Source of the DNA: DASVUC01 sp036387255
Lineage (GTDB): Bacteria; Planctomycetota; Phycisphaerae; Tepidisphaerales; Tepidisphaeraceae
Assembly: GCA_036387255.1 (NCBI GenBank)
Contig: DASVUC010000183.1
Coordinates: 18,290 to 82,289 of the forward strand
Length of the DNA stretch: 64,000 nt
Direction: 5' to 3'
Positions 26,196 to 35,393 of this stretch are shown piece by piece. The notes beneath the pieces are model-generated. The model saw only the letters and a program-made list of their open reading frames with translations, searched no databases and had not been told where the DNA came from. Made by a program: the position numbers and the translations under genes. Positions within the stretch are counted from its first letter, which is position 1, and each line of letters starts with the position of its first letter.

Positions 26196-27413
26196 AGGAG
26201 ATCTTCTCTCTTTTCTTGGGTTCAGGGCTCGGTCGAGGTTGCGCATGGCTTGGCGGAGGCGGTGTTCGTTTTCGACGAGGGCGATGCGGACGTAGCCTTC
26301 ACCGTGTTCGCCGAATGCTCGGCCGGGGGCGAGAGCCACTTCGGCTTCGTCCATCATGCGCAGGCAGAAGTCGATGGTACCTTCGTCATTCTTGTAGTGG
26401 GCGGGGTTGATCTTCGCCCAGACGAACATCGAGGCACGCGGCCTCTCATAGGTCCAGCCAAGTTTGTCCAAGCCGCGGCAGACTTCGTCGCGGCGCTGCT
26501 GGTAGATCGCCGATTGTTCTTCGGGCGTGTCGCGGCATTCGCGCATGGCGATGACGCTGGCAATCTGCACGGGGGCGAAGTGACCGTAGTCGTAGTAGCC
26601 CTTAATGGTCGCGAGCGCCTTGATCATCTCCGCGTTGCCGGCGCAGAAGCCGACGCGCCAGCCGGCCATGTTGTAGCTCTTGGACATCGTCGTGAATTCG
26701 ACGCCGATTTCCTTAGACCCGCTGGCGGAGAGGAAGCTGGGCGCCTTGTAGCCGTCGAAGTTGATTTCGCCGTAGGCGAAGTCGGAGATGATCATCACGC
26801 CATGGCGCCGACACAGCTCGATCGCTTTGTCCCAGAAGATCGGGTCAATCGTGAGGCTCGTCGGGTTGTGCGGGTAGTTGAGGATGAGGAGCTTAGGCGG
26901 CGGATAGAGGCCGGCGATGACGTTCTCGATGCGATCTAAAAACGCTTGATCATTACCCAGGGGGACGCGGATGACATTGGCGCCCGCCATGGCGGGGGCG
27001 TAGACGTGGATGGGGAAAGCCGGATCGCCGACGACGGCGGTGTCGCCAGGGCCGAGCATCGCGAGACAGAGGTGGGAGAAGCCTTCCTTGGAGCCGATGG
27101 TGGAGATAATTTCGGTTTCGGGATCCAACTCCACGCCGAACTTGGTCTTGTACTTCTTGGCGACTTCCTTGCGTAAGCCGGCGATGCCGTTTGAGACCGA
27201 GTAGCGGTGATTGCGCGGATCCAGTGCGGCTTCGGACAGCTTGTTGACAACGCACTCGGGCGTTGGGTCGGTCGGATTGCCCATACCGAGGTCGATGATG
27301 TCGACGCCGGCGACGCGCTTCTCGTACTTCATCTTGTTGATGCGGCCAAAGAGGTACGGAGGGAGGCGCGAGATCCGAGGTGAGACGTCGATCTTAAATG
27401 GGGAGACTGACAT
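26163..27413 (-). CDS. Class I/II PLP-dependent aminotransferase
   Basis: A 416-residue enzyme resembling LL-diaminopimelate and alanine aminotransferases (AlaC/DapL branch). The PLP lysine is in MSKSYNMAGWRVGF, the substrate region is LNYPHNPTSLTID, the aspartate that contacts the ring is in IISDFAYGEI, and the C-terminal arginine is in GEGYVRIALVEN. The last 12 or so residues (SPPSPVPGRGQG) are encoded by a dispersed hairpin repeat and so are probably an acquired extension. The ATG follows GGAAAGATC. The exact substrate is not shown by neighbours. Confidence 0.9.
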   Translation of the reverse strand: MSVSPFKIDVSPRISRLPPYLFGRINKMKYEKRVAGVDIIDLGMGNPTDPTPECVVNKLSEAALDPRNHRYSVSNGIAGLRKEVAKKYKTKFGVELDPETEIISTIGSKEGFSHLCLAMLGPGDTAVVGDPAFPIHVYAPAMAGANVIRVPLGNDQAFLDRIENVIAGLYPPPKLLILNYPHNPTSLTIDPIFWDKAIELCRRHGVMIISDFAYGEINFDGYKAPSFLSASGSKEIGVEFTTMSKSYNMAGWRVGFCAGNAEMIKALATIKGYYDYGHFAPVQIASVIAMRECRDTPEEQSAIYQQRRDEVCRGLDKLGWTYERPRASMFVWAKINPAHYKNDEGTIDFCLRMMDEAEVALAPGRAFGEHGEGYVRIALVENEHRLRQAMRNLDRALNPRKERRSPPSPVPGRGQG

Positions 27414-27448
27414 GATCTTTCCACGATCGAGAGACTAAAGGAAACGCG

Positions 27449-28660
27449 TTAGCGCGTATCGCCCACCGCGGGGGCGGGCGTGGGAACGGGGGTGAGCGGC
27501 TCGATGCCGGACGGCGGCGGGAGCGCTGGCCCGTCGGGCGTCTTTTCCTGGTCGCGCTGCTTCTGGAACTGCCGCTTTACATCGTCGCTGTTTTTCACCT
27601 GCTCGCGCTGAGCCAGACGCTTTTCAAGCTGCGCCTTCAGTGTCGGATCCTCAACGACAAGGACCTTGATCGCCTGGTCCTGGATGCTCTGGCGGAGCTG
27701 CCGGATCGTAAGCTGCGTGGCGCGGTCGTACAGCTCGCGGCGCACGCTGTCTTTGACGTCGTCAAACTTCACCACCTTCGGCTTGTTGCGCTTCTCGAGC
27801 TTGATCAGGATATAGGCGCCGTTGGCTTGCACGATCTCCGAGACTTGTCCGGGCTCGAGTGCGAAGGCGGCGTCTTTGAATGAATCTGGAATGCCTTGCA
27901 CGTCGCGGCTGAACGGAGCGAGCTTCCCTCCGTTGACCTTGGCGGCTTCGCTGCGGCTCATGTCGCGCGAGACCGCTTCAAAGTCTTCGCCGGCGTCAAG
28001 GCGCTTGCGCGCCTGCTGGATCTCGGGAATCGTCGCGCATTGGATGAAGCGGCACTCGACCGTCTCGCCGTACATAGCGTCGAACGCCTGCTTGAGCTGC
28101 TCTTCGGTGATCTTTCCGGCGAGCATTGGCTCGGCAATCCTGCGCAGGTAGACATTGGTTTCGATGACGAGGTTGAAATCCGCTTCGCTCTGGTGCTGCG
28201 ATTCGAGGAACTGCTGAAAGCCGCGCTCGTTGTCCTGGGTCATCTCCTGGGTCAGGCGGTCGACCTCGGCCTGGTTGTTCTTCTCCCTGGCTTTGTCGAT
28301 CTTGTCCTGGAGCTTCTCATTGGAGTCCTGGAACATTTTGAAGATGGTGTCATTGCGCTCGGCAACCAGATCCTGTGGCGAGACGGTCACCTTGTTCTGG
28401 ACGGCCGTCTGCTTGGCGAGCTCGAGCTGCACGAGTCGGAGCAGCACATTCAGTCCATATCCCTCCACGAGCGGTTTCTGGAGCTGCCCCATGCTGATCG
28501 GCGAGCCGTTGACGTGCGCGATCACCGCGTCGGGGGTGACCGATGAAGCGCTCGCCGGCGCGATCGATGGCCCGGTGGGCACGGGCGCATTGGCGCCGCG
28601 AAGCACGAACGTGGAAGCGAGAGCGAGACCGACTGCTGTGCCGGCGAGAAACGTCTTCAC
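27449..28660 (-). CDS. Exported SurA-like peptidylprolyl isomerase
   Basis: A 403-residue secreted protein starting at a GTG (28660) preceded by GCAGGAGATACCC; the frame remains open to 28939 but that extension has no start signal. The signal peptide is FLAGTAVGLALASTFVLRGANA. A helical chaperone-like N-terminal domain (VIAHVNGSPISMGQL, residues about 45-190) precedes a parvulin rotamase domain (about 205-300: ARKRLDAGEDFEAVSRDMS, GGKLAPFSRD, DAAFALEPGQVSEIVQ). The C-terminus is Pro-rich. It would assist folding of envelope proteins. It is divergent from acpS. Confidence 0.87.
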   Translation of the reverse strand: MKTFLAGTAVGLALASTFVLRGANAPVPTGPSIAPASASSVTPDAVIAHVNGSPISMGQLQKPLVEGYGLNVLLRLVQLELAKQTAVQNKVTVSPQDLVAERNDTIFKMFQDSNEKLQDKIDKAREKNNQAEVDRLTQEMTQDNERGFQQFLESQHQSEADFNLVIETNVYLRRIAEPMLAGKITEEQLKQAFDAMYGETVECRFIQCATIPEIQQARKRLDAGEDFEAVSRDMSRSEAAKVNGGKLAPFSRDVQGIPDSFKDAAFALEPGQVSEIVQANGAYILIKLEKRNKPKVVKFDDVKDSVRRELYDRATQLTIRQLRQSIQDQAIKVLVVEDPTLKAQLEKRLAQREQVKNSDDVKRQFQKQRDQEKTPDGPALPPPSGIEPLTPVPTPAPAVGDTR

Positions 28661-28789
28661 GGGTATCTCCTGCGGGAGGACAACTGAAGATCGAAGTATT
28701 GGAGGGGGTGCGGGGGGTGTCAAGGATTTCGCGCCGCCGCGCCGTCCGATATCTACGGGGCGAAGGGGCTTGCACCTATAATCCGGCTC

Positions 28790-29179
28790 ATGCCCATTCT
28801 CGGTCACGGGATTGATATCGTGGAGACGTCGCGCGTGCGCAAGCTGGTGGAGGCGCACGGGGAGCATTTTCTCAATCGCGTCTTCACAGCCGCGGAACAG
28901 GCTTATTGCGCGAAGAGCAAGGCTCGGTATTACGAGCACCTAGCGGGGCGATTCGCGGCGAAAGAGGCGGTGCTGAAAGTTTTGGGGACCGGGTGGAGGG
29001 GAGGGATCGCCTGGACGGATATCGAGGTGACGAAGGAGGTTTCCGGGCAGCCGAGGATCGTGCTGAGCGGGGAATGCGAGCGCATCGCGCGGGAGATCGG
29101 GATTTCTCGGTGGCACATCAGCATCTCGCACATCGAGACGCACGCAACGGCGAGTGCGATTGGAATGCGTGGGGAATGA
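28790..29179 (+). CDS. acpS: Holo-[acyl-carrier-protein] synthase
   Basis: A 129-residue 4'-phosphopantetheinyl transferase that activates acyl carrier protein for fatty acid synthesis. It shows the AcpS signatures GHGIDIVETSRV (metal-binding Asp), RFAAKEAVLKVLGTG and WHISISHIETHA. Its length is typical. The ribosome binding site is weak. The gene starts 129 bases from the divergent isomerase. Confidence 0.95.
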   Translation: MPILGHGIDIVETSRVRKLVEAHGEHFLNRVFTAAEQAYCAKSKARYYEHLAGRFAAKEAVLKVLGTGWRGGIAWTDIEVTKEVSGQPRIVLSGECERIAREIGISRWHISISHIETHATASAIGMRGE

Positions 29180-29245
29180 AGAGTGGTCTGGGGATGGTCT
29201 GGATCCCCGGCACGAATTTCTACCCCGTCCGGTGAAACGTCGGTA

Positions 29246-29530
29246 TCAATGCTTGGCCCGGTCTTCCTTCTCGCCTTCCTCGTCTTCGTGCCGTTCGTGG
29301 TCGGCATGCTGGGGCTTCAGGGCTCCGATGTCGGGGTCCATGCCCTGAGCTTGCCGGCCGGCGGCGGTGTCGAAGCTGACCCCTGGCGGGATGAATTGAG
29401 CGGGCTCTTTGCACGTTGAATCGTGGGTGGATTGGGGGCCAGCGGGGACCTTGGCGGGCGACGGAGACTCACCGCCCGCAGTGGCGGGTGTGGTGCTTTC
29501 GGCGGGATGGTTCGTGCGGCCGCTCATCAA
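29246..29530 (-). CDS. Small disordered protein, second gene of an overlapping pair
   Basis: 94 residues, rich in Pro, Thr, Ser, Glu and His (PAESTTPATAGGESPSPAK), ending HADHERHEDEEGEKEDRAKH. No fold is visible. Its ATG overlaps the stop of the upstream gene as ATGA (29527-29530), which implies translational coupling. Function unknown. Confidence 0.55.
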   Translation of the reverse strand: MMSGRTNHPAESTTPATAGGESPSPAKVPAGPQSTHDSTCKEPAQFIPPGVSFDTAAGRQAQGMDPDIGALKPQHADHERHEDEEGEKEDRAKH

Positions 29531-30120
29531 CCCTTTCTGTTGGCGCGGCGACGGTTGGCGCGATGCTCGGATTCTTCTCGCGACGCTGTAACTTCTTCTT
29601 CGATGTTGATTTGACCGGAGGGGTGAGCGTGTGCGTCGCCGCCACTGCGATCGACGGTGGTTCCCCCGCGCACTTTTTTACCTGCGCCGACGCGGCCGCG
29701 CTTGGATTGGTTCTCGCCCTTGGCGGGTCCGCCGCTGGCGAATTCTTCGCTGCCGCCGGTGGTCCATTCGGGACCGGAGACGTTGGTGTCGGGGCCGCCC
29801 TGTGCGAGGCCGCGACCGTCAACGCCCACAACATCCGTGTCAATGTCACCGGCGCTGGCGCCGCCGGGGCCGGCGTTGGATTTACCGACGCCGCTCACAC
29901 GGCTGGCCTGGGTGGAGCCACGATCCTGGCGTGGATCGGCTTCGTGCGACCCGCCGGGGCGGAACTTGATTTCGCGGCTCTTTCGGCGGGAGTATTCGGT
30001 CTTGGAGGAATCGGCGGGGACGCCGAAATCCGTCTTGCCGCCGAAGCGTTTCGCGCTCTTCGGTGAGCTACCGACTTTGCCGCTGATCTTCTTGTTCTTG
30101 GTTCCGCCGGTTCGAGCCAT
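29527..30120 (-). CDS. Gly/Ser/Lys-rich probably disordered protein
   Basis: 197 residues starting MARTGGTKNKKISGK, very rich in Gly, Ser, Lys, Arg and Asp. Segments such as GGSHEADPRQDRG and TNVSGPEWTTGGSEEFASG suggest an unstructured chain. The ATG follows GGAGGTCTTACG, a strong ribosome binding site, which supports a real gene in spite of the composition. It is coupled to the following gene by a four-base overlap. The role could be nucleic-acid-related or stress-related, but nothing in the sequence proves it. Confidence 0.6.
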   Translation of the reverse strand: MARTGGTKNKKISGKVGSSPKSAKRFGGKTDFGVPADSSKTEYSRRKSREIKFRPGGSHEADPRQDRGSTQASRVSGVGKSNAGPGGASAGDIDTDVVGVDGRGLAQGGPDTNVSGPEWTTGGSEEFASGGPAKGENQSKRGRVGAGKKVRGGTTVDRSGGDAHAHPSGQINIEEEVTASREESEHRANRRRANRKG

Positions 30121-30222
30121 CGTAAGACCTCCGTTACTTCTCCAAACTACCGAAGTTTCGTTGATTCTCGCTAGGGCGGAAATTCAGTACAAGTGGATGA
30201 GATCGCTTACATGGAAAACGCT

Positions 30223-30603
30223 ATGAAGCACATCAACACGAGCAAGAAGCGCGGGATGTTTCAAGTAGTGTTGGAATCGCGTTCCGTGCAGGCGGCGATG
30301 ATGACTTTGCAGAAGGGGCAGTCATCGTCGGATGAGCCGGAGAATGAGCATCCCAAGGCGGAGCAATGGATCTATGTGATCTCCGGAACTGGCCAAGCCA
30401 TCGTCGGGAAAAAGCGCTCGAAGCTGACCGCGGGATCGCTGGTGCTGATCGAGAAGAACGAGGCGCATCAGATCAAGCAGACCGGGAATGAGCCGCTGGT
30501 GACGGTGAATTTTTATGCGCCGCCGGCTTATACGGAGGATGGGGAGGTGAGGCGTTCCGCGAAGAGAGGTGGGGGAATCATCGACGCCGTATTGGGGCGG
30601 TAG
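30223..30603 (+). CDS. Small cupin-domain protein
   Basis: About 126 residues. The single cupin barrel shows the segments SSSDEPENEHPKAEQWIYVISGTGQAIVG and GSLVLIEKNEAHQIKQTG, in which His and Glu residues are placed for metal binding. A basic tail follows. The ATG at 30223 is chosen for the upstream GGAAA; ATG 30211 and GTG 30193 are also in frame. Single-domain cupins have many roles, so none is assigned. Confidence 0.8.
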   Translation: MKHINTSKKRGMFQVVLESRSVQAAMMTLQKGQSSSDEPENEHPKAEQWIYVISGTGQAIVGKKRSKLTAGSLVLIEKNEAHQIKQTGNEPLVTVNFYAPPAYTEDGEVRRSAKRGGGIIDAVLGR

Positions 30604-30617
30604 GCCTCTCTACTGCT

Positions 30618-31640
30618 CTATGGCGCAAGGGGAGAGGGAGAATGTGTTTTGAGAAAGCGGGTCAGCAGGGGTTGAATGTTGTCGTGCAGTGCGCGGTTTG
30701 CGAAGCCGGCCCAGCTTAGGCCGGTGGTGGTGTCGAGAGGGCCGTCGAGGGCTTTCCCGAGGCCGTCGGTGAGGATGATGCCCGCTTCTTCGGCGATGAG
30801 CATCGTGGCGCAGTCGTAGGGGTGGCAGCAGAGGCCTTCCGGCTGGTTCTGCATCCGGTAAAAGAGAGGGCGCAGGTCGGCGTTGAAGCGGTCGTGACCA
30901 ATGAGCAGCTCGTAAAACTGGCCACCCGTGGAGATGTACTGGTCATCGAAGACGGTGGCCTGGGTGACGTCGGCTTTGCCGATGAGTTGGGAGACGAGGA
31001 ACTCCATGAGCTCGCTGGAGAGAACCTTCGTGGAGGGGAAGAAGTTGCTGACCGAGGCGAAGCCGTGATCGATGCCAGGGGCAGTGGAGGGTTGAATTTT
31101 CAGCGGCTCCTCGCGATTCATCTGAAGGTCGACGCGCACGCCTTGGGTGCCGGCGTTTTTGCTGGCCCAGAGCACGTCGGCGTAGCCCATCTTGCTGGTG
31201 GGGAGTTCCGTCATGACGGCGACTTGGATGTCGCGGAGGCGAGTTTGAGCGCCTTTATTCGGCGCGACGCCGACGAGAGACCAGGCGGCGCGCTTGTCGT
31301 ACATCAGGCCGCGCGTGCCGTCGATGGGGTCGACGATAATGCGCAGCTTCGCATCGGATTCACGCGTTCCGCGCGGGAAGGTGACTGCGCCTTCGTTGCC
31401 GTGTTCATCGTGGAGTCCTTCAGCGACCAGGACGAGCGGCGTTTGGCGGCCCCACTCTTCGAAGAAGGTTTCCATGATCGGCTCGACATGCGTGTCCAAA
31501 GCGTAAATTGTGTCGGCGGCGGTGGAGCGGCTGACCTCGTGAAGAGCCGCTTCTGAGCGGGTGTGGATGAGGGTGGTGCGGACCCGCGTTTGGAATTCTC
31601 GAAGGCGGGAGATGATAACTGGTGCGGATTCGGCGAGCAT
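30618..31640 (-). CDS. Inositol monophosphatase family protein
   Basis: A 340-residue metal-dependent phosphatase fold. The metal-binding motif is IVDPIDGTRG and the C-terminal site is HPYDCATMLIAEEAGIILTDG, where the family usually has W-D-x-A. It is longer than typical SuhB (about 265). It lies 26 bases downstream of the YhcH-family gene and is the last gene of a four-gene leftward run beginning with mnmE. A sugar-phosphate or nucleotide-phosphate substrate is possible. The last residues (SPSPLAP) come from a CTCCCTCTCCC stretch like the dispersed repeat. Confidence 0.85.
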   Translation of the reverse strand: MLAESAPVIISRLREFQTRVRTTLIHTRSEAALHEVSRSTAADTIYALDTHVEPIMETFFEEWGRQTPLVLVAEGLHDEHGNEGAVTFPRGTRESDAKLRIIVDPIDGTRGLMYDKRAAWSLVGVAPNKGAQTRLRDIQVAVMTELPTSKMGYADVLWASKNAGTQGVRVDLQMNREEPLKIQPSTAPGIDHGFASVSNFFPSTKVLSSELMEFLVSQLIGKADVTQATVFDDQYISTGGQFYELLIGHDRFNADLRPLFYRMQNQPEGLCCHPYDCATMLIAEEAGIILTDGLGKALDGPLDTTTGLSWAGFANRALHDNIQPLLTRFLKTHSPSPLAP

Positions 31641-31666
31641 GATTGAACCGGTTCAGTCGCGGGGGC

Positions 31667-32116
31667 TTAGAGGCGGACCTTGATCACAACTTTTGTAACG
31701 CGCGCCGGAGCATCCACCTGGAGTGACGGCATATGCACGTCGTGAGGGAGGAAGACAGCGAATTGGCCGGCGGAGAGGGTGAAGCGCTGGCCGGTGCCTT
31801 GGAAGAAGACAAGGTCGTTAACTTTGTCGTACGTTTCTGTGACGGTCATCGTGCTGATTGGTGCGATCCCGAACCGCTCGCCGCCGGTGACGATGTATTG
31901 AATATCAGCATATTTGCGGTGCGCTTCCCACTTCCCCTGCTCCGCAGGCTTGGTCTGGTACGACTGCACAATGGCGATCAGATCCTGCCCCAGGACTTCA
32001 TGGCGCCCCTCACCGAGGCGGTCGAACTCGTGAGCGTGGAGAAAGTCAAAGCCGCGCGCGAAGCGCTCGCCGAGGGCGTGGTAACTGCGGGCGTTGGCAA
32101 GCTCGTCCCAGATCAT
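31667..32116 (-). CDS. YhcH/YjgK/YiaL family protein
   Basis: A 149-residue cupin-like protein of the family once called DUF386. The segment WEAHRKYADIQYIVTGGERFG holds the conserved His/Tyr pattern, and FFQGTGQRFTLSAGQFAVFLPHDVHMPSL forms the second metal-binding half. Members are linked to sialic acid or other carbohydrate breakdown and may be sugar anomerases. Its ATG overlaps the TPR gene stop as ATGA, so the two are translated together. Confidence 0.88.
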   Translation of the reverse strand: MIWDELANARSYHALGERFARGFDFLHAHEFDRLGEGRHEVLGQDLIAIVQSYQTKPAEQGKWEAHRKYADIQYIVTGGERFGIAPISTMTVTETYDKVNDLVFFQGTGQRFTLSAGQFAVFLPHDVHMPSLQVDAPARVTKVVIKVRL

Positions 32117-33891
32117 CGGGTCTTCTCCGCGTGCTCAGCGGCCTTGGAGCGCAGCTCGGCCTCTACCCGGACCATCAAGCCTGTCCAGTCATGCAATTTC
32201 GGCTGCCGGAGGAGGCGCATGGTGGGATACCACGGGGTATCTTCGCGGTTAAGCATCCAGCGAAAATCGGGGCCGTACGCGAGGAGCGTCCAGACCGGGC
32301 GGGCAAGCGCGCCGGCAAGATGCACCACGCTGGTGTCGACGGAGATTGTCAGATCGAGCGCTTCGATAGCGGCGGCGGTCTCCGAGAAATCGGAAAGCTC
32401 GTCGCCAAGGGGCGTGACTTCAAACGGAACTTGCTTGAGTGCGGCTGTGGGTTGACCTTTTTGCAGCGAGTAGAGACGGACGCCTTCAATGCGGGCGAGC
32501 GGTGCGAAATCCTCCAGGCGGGCGGAGCGGGCACGATCGTTCTGGTGCTGCGGGCTTCCAGCCCAGACGATGCCCACTTTTAAGCGGCTCTCACCGGCGA
32601 AGCGCTTGCGCCATCTCGCCACCCGAGCCGGATCCGCGGAGAGATACGGCACGTCCGCCGGGACGCGGTCGAGCGTCGTCTTGAAGACGTACGGGAAGCT
32701 GACCATGGGGAACCAGAGATCGAAGACGGGTTCCTCATCGCCGCGGGAGAGGACGCGCTCGGCGCCTCTGATCGTCTTGAGCAGCTCCTTCACCTCCGGT
32801 GGGCAGACGATCAGGATCCGCGCGCCGCGCTGCGCGAGCATCGGCACGTAGCGGACGAACTGGATCGTGTCGCCCACGCCCTGCTCGCTGTTGAGCAGCA
32901 CCACTTTGCCGCCCACGTCTTCACCATTCCATCGCGGTTTTTCGGGGAAGAGCGAGCCTTTGAACGCCTGGCTTGCGAAGCGCGATTCGTACTCAGCGAA
33001 TCCTCGTTCGAGCTCGCCCAGCGTGAGCAGGCCGAGGGAGCGGTTGGCTTTCATGTTCGGATCCTCCGGCCACTTCTCAGCCGCCCGCTCCCACCAGTGC
33101 ATCGCCTCATCCGGTCGACCCATCTTGAGCAGCGTGAGGGCGAGGTTGTTGATGGCGTCGAAGTTGTTCGGCTCGAGCACCATCGCCTTCTTGTAGTATT
33201 CCGCGGCTTCTTCGAAGCGCGCCAGCATCTGGAGGACGTTGCCGTACGCAATCTGTGCCCAGGCATTATCCGGCTGACTTTCCGCGCCGCGGCGCGCGGG
33301 CTCCAGGGCTTGATCGATCCTTCCCTCCTGGCGCAGCGCATCGGACATGGCGGTGAGGGCATGGCCGGAGTTGGGATTCAGCGCCAGCGACCGCTGGAGG
33401 ACTTCGATAGCCTTGGAGAAGTTCCCCTGCCGCGTGAGCACGACGCCCAAATCCGACCAGGCAGAGTGATTGTTGGGATCAAGGTTGACGACGGCGGCGA
33501 GGAAATTAGCGGATTCTCCGTCCTGATTGGTGGCTGCCGCGGCACGGGCTGCGCCGTAAAGCGCGTTGACGTCGCGCGGATCAAGGCGGATGGCGGTGCG
33601 GTAGCCGTCGAGAGCTTCGGCGGCACGGTCGGTCAGGGCGTAGACGTCTGCGAGATGCCGATGGAACTCAGCGATGTTGGGAAGGATCGCTACGGCTTTC
33701 TTGAGCAGCGGGACGGCGGCGTCGAACTCGCTGCGCTGCGCGAGCAGCACCCCGAGCAAGTGCAGGCCATCGGCCTGGTTGGGCTCTTGCGCCAGGGCCT
33801 GGCGGTACATTTGCTCCGCCTGCGCGACGTTGCCGCCGAGATGCTGCTGCAACGCCGCCTGCACCAAGTTCACCACTTCCGGAGCTGACAT
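32113..33891 (-). CDS. TPR-repeat glycosyltransferase-like protein
   Basis: About 592 residues. Residues 1-330 carry roughly nine tetratricopeptide repeats (GNVAQAEQMYRQALAQEPN, GRPDEAMHWWERAAEKWPED). The C-terminal half resembles GT9/heptosyltransferase-like domains: EQGVGDTIQFVRYVPML near the start, KVGIVWAGSP in the middle and TISVDTSVVHLAGALARPVW near the end. It may transfer sugars to proteins or glycans. The start at 33891 is chosen because the frame upstream overlaps mnmE. No good ribosome binding site is seen. Confidence 0.85.
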   Translation of the reverse strand: MSAPEVVNLVQAALQQHLGGNVAQAEQMYRQALAQEPNQADGLHLLGVLLAQRSEFDAAVPLLKKAVAILPNIAEFHRHLADVYALTDRAAEALDGYRTAIRLDPRDVNALYGAARAAAATNQDGESANFLAAVVNLDPNNHSAWSDLGVVLTRQGNFSKAIEVLQRSLALNPNSGHALTAMSDALRQEGRIDQALEPARRGAESQPDNAWAQIAYGNVLQMLARFEEAAEYYKKAMVLEPNNFDAINNLALTLLKMGRPDEAMHWWERAAEKWPEDPNMKANRSLGLLTLGELERGFAEYESRFASQAFKGSLFPEKPRWNGEDVGGKVVLLNSEQGVGDTIQFVRYVPMLAQRGARILIVCPPEVKELLKTIRGAERVLSRGDEEPVFDLWFPMVSFPYVFKTTLDRVPADVPYLSADPARVARWRKRFAGESRLKVGIVWAGSPQHQNDRARSARLEDFAPLARIEGVRLYSLQKGQPTAALKQVPFEVTPLGDELSDFSETAAAIEALDLTISVDTSVVHLAGALARPVWTLLAYGPDFRWMLNREDTPWYPTMRLLRQPKLHDWTGLMVRVEAELRSKAAEHAEKTR

Positions 33892-33958
33892 GGGCGAGGA
33901 GTTTATCGACTGGCGGGTAAATGTTCGAACCTGGCGGGCGAACGGGCGGGCGGGACAT

Positions 33959-35320
33959 TCATTTGCCAATGCAGAAGGTGCCAAAGACACGGCCAAGAAC
34001 GTCATCGGGGGAGATTTCGCCGAGCACGCGCCCGAGGGCGTCGAGTGATTCGCGGAGATCGAGGGCGAGGATTTCCGGACCGGCTTCGGGGACGTTCTGC
34101 TGGGCGCGGGCGAGTGATTCGCAGCATTCGTGGATGGCGGTGAGGTGGCGGGTGTTCAGGGCGAGCGAGGCCGTGGAAGCCGAGGAGCCGAAGGCGAGAG
34201 TGTCGAGCCGGTCGCGAAGCTGGTTCAGGCCATGGCCGGTCTTGGCACTGATGGCAAGATGTTCGGACGGAGCGGCAGGGAGCAGGTCGATCTTCGTGTA
34301 GACGAGCAGGCCGATGTCGCGCCCAACCCCGATCGGAGGGCGTGGGTCGGTTGCGTCCTGGACCAGGATAACCTGATCGGCCGTTTCCAGCGCACGCAGC
34401 GCCTGCTGCTGCATCCGGCTGGAAACATGCGCTTGAACATCGGCTGGGCGTTCAATCGCTTCGTCCAGGCCGGCGACGTCGGTGAGGCGGATGATGCCGC
34501 GGTGGAGACGCACCTGCGCCGAGAGCACATCGCGCGTCGTCCCGGCAACATCGGAGACGACGGCGCGCTCCATTTCGGCAAGGGCGTTGAGGAGCGTGCT
34601 CTTGCCGGCATTGGGGCGGCCGACGAGGACGACCGTGGGCTCATGGTTAAGGCGCTCGAGGCGGGCGCTGTTTTGCAGCAGATCGGCGAGCATGTTGCGC
34701 GCTTGCGAGATCCGCTGGGCGGCGTCGCTGTCGCTGAGGAAGGATACATCCTGATCAGAGAAGTCGATGCCTGCCTCGATCAGCGCGAGGGTTTCCGCGA
34801 TGAGGTCCACGACCGGATGGAGACGCCTTGACAGTTCACCCGAGAGCAGTTGACGCGCGGCGCGAAGCTCCTGCTCGTTGCTGGCAGCGATGGTGGCGGC
34901 GACGCCTTCGGCCTGGGCGAGGTTCATCCGGCGCGAGAAGTAGGCGCGGGCGGTGAACTCGCCGGGGTCGGCTTGGCGGGCGCCGTGGGCGAGGAGTCGC
35001 TCCAGGATCATGCGCGCCAGGAGCGGGTTACCGGGAACGTGGAGCTCCACCATATCCTGCCCGGTGTACGAATGGGGGTGGGAGAAGCGATAGACCCAGC
35101 AGGGAACATTAAGGTTTTCCAGACGGATTTGGGCGCGTGTGACTTGGGGGGCTTGTGGGGAGGGATGCTCGAGAAGTCGCGCCGCAATCCGGTGCGAGCA
35201 GCTGCCGGTCATGCGAATGATCATCCGGGGCGCAGCGCCGGCGCTGGAGCTGATGGCGGCGATGGTGTCGTCGGTGTGCACGGGCGGCGCGTGCGAATCT
35301 TTCACTGGAATTACTTTCAC
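33959..35320 (-). CDS. mnmE: tRNA modification GTPase MnmE
   Basis: A 453-residue GTPase that, with MnmG, modifies the wobble uridine of certain tRNAs. The N-terminal domain starts DTIAAISSSAG, the G domain shows GRPNAGKSTLLN, AGTTRD and DVAGLDEA, and the protein ends with the diagnostic FCIGK motif. The nominal start at 35320 is a GTG without a ribosome binding site; other in-frame GTG codons lie closer to the conserved domain. It follows lpdA by 73 bases and leads the four-gene run toward the phosphatase. Confidence 0.93.
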   Translation of the reverse strand: MKVIPVKDSHAPPVHTDDTIAAISSSAGAAPRMIIRMTGSCSHRIAARLLEHPSPQAPQVTRAQIRLENLNVPCWVYRFSHPHSYTGQDMVELHVPGNPLLARMILERLLAHGARQADPGEFTARAYFSRRMNLAQAEGVAATIAASNEQELRAARQLLSGELSRRLHPVVDLIAETLALIEAGIDFSDQDVSFLSDSDAAQRISQARNMLADLLQNSARLERLNHEPTVVLVGRPNAGKSTLLNALAEMERAVVSDVAGTTRDVLSAQVRLHRGIIRLTDVAGLDEAIERPADVQAHVSSRMQQQALRALETADQVILVQDATDPRPPIGVGRDIGLLVYTKIDLLPAAPSEHLAISAKTGHGLNQLRDRLDTLAFGSSASTASLALNTRHLTAIHECCESLARAQQNVPEAGPEILALDLRESLDALGRVLGEISPDDVLGRVFGTFCIGK

Positions 35321-35393
35321 AGGGCGAGCCGGCGAATTCTCCCACTAGCCCCCAGAAGATCAACCATGTGCTTCGCTGACGCCCGTCTTTCCC

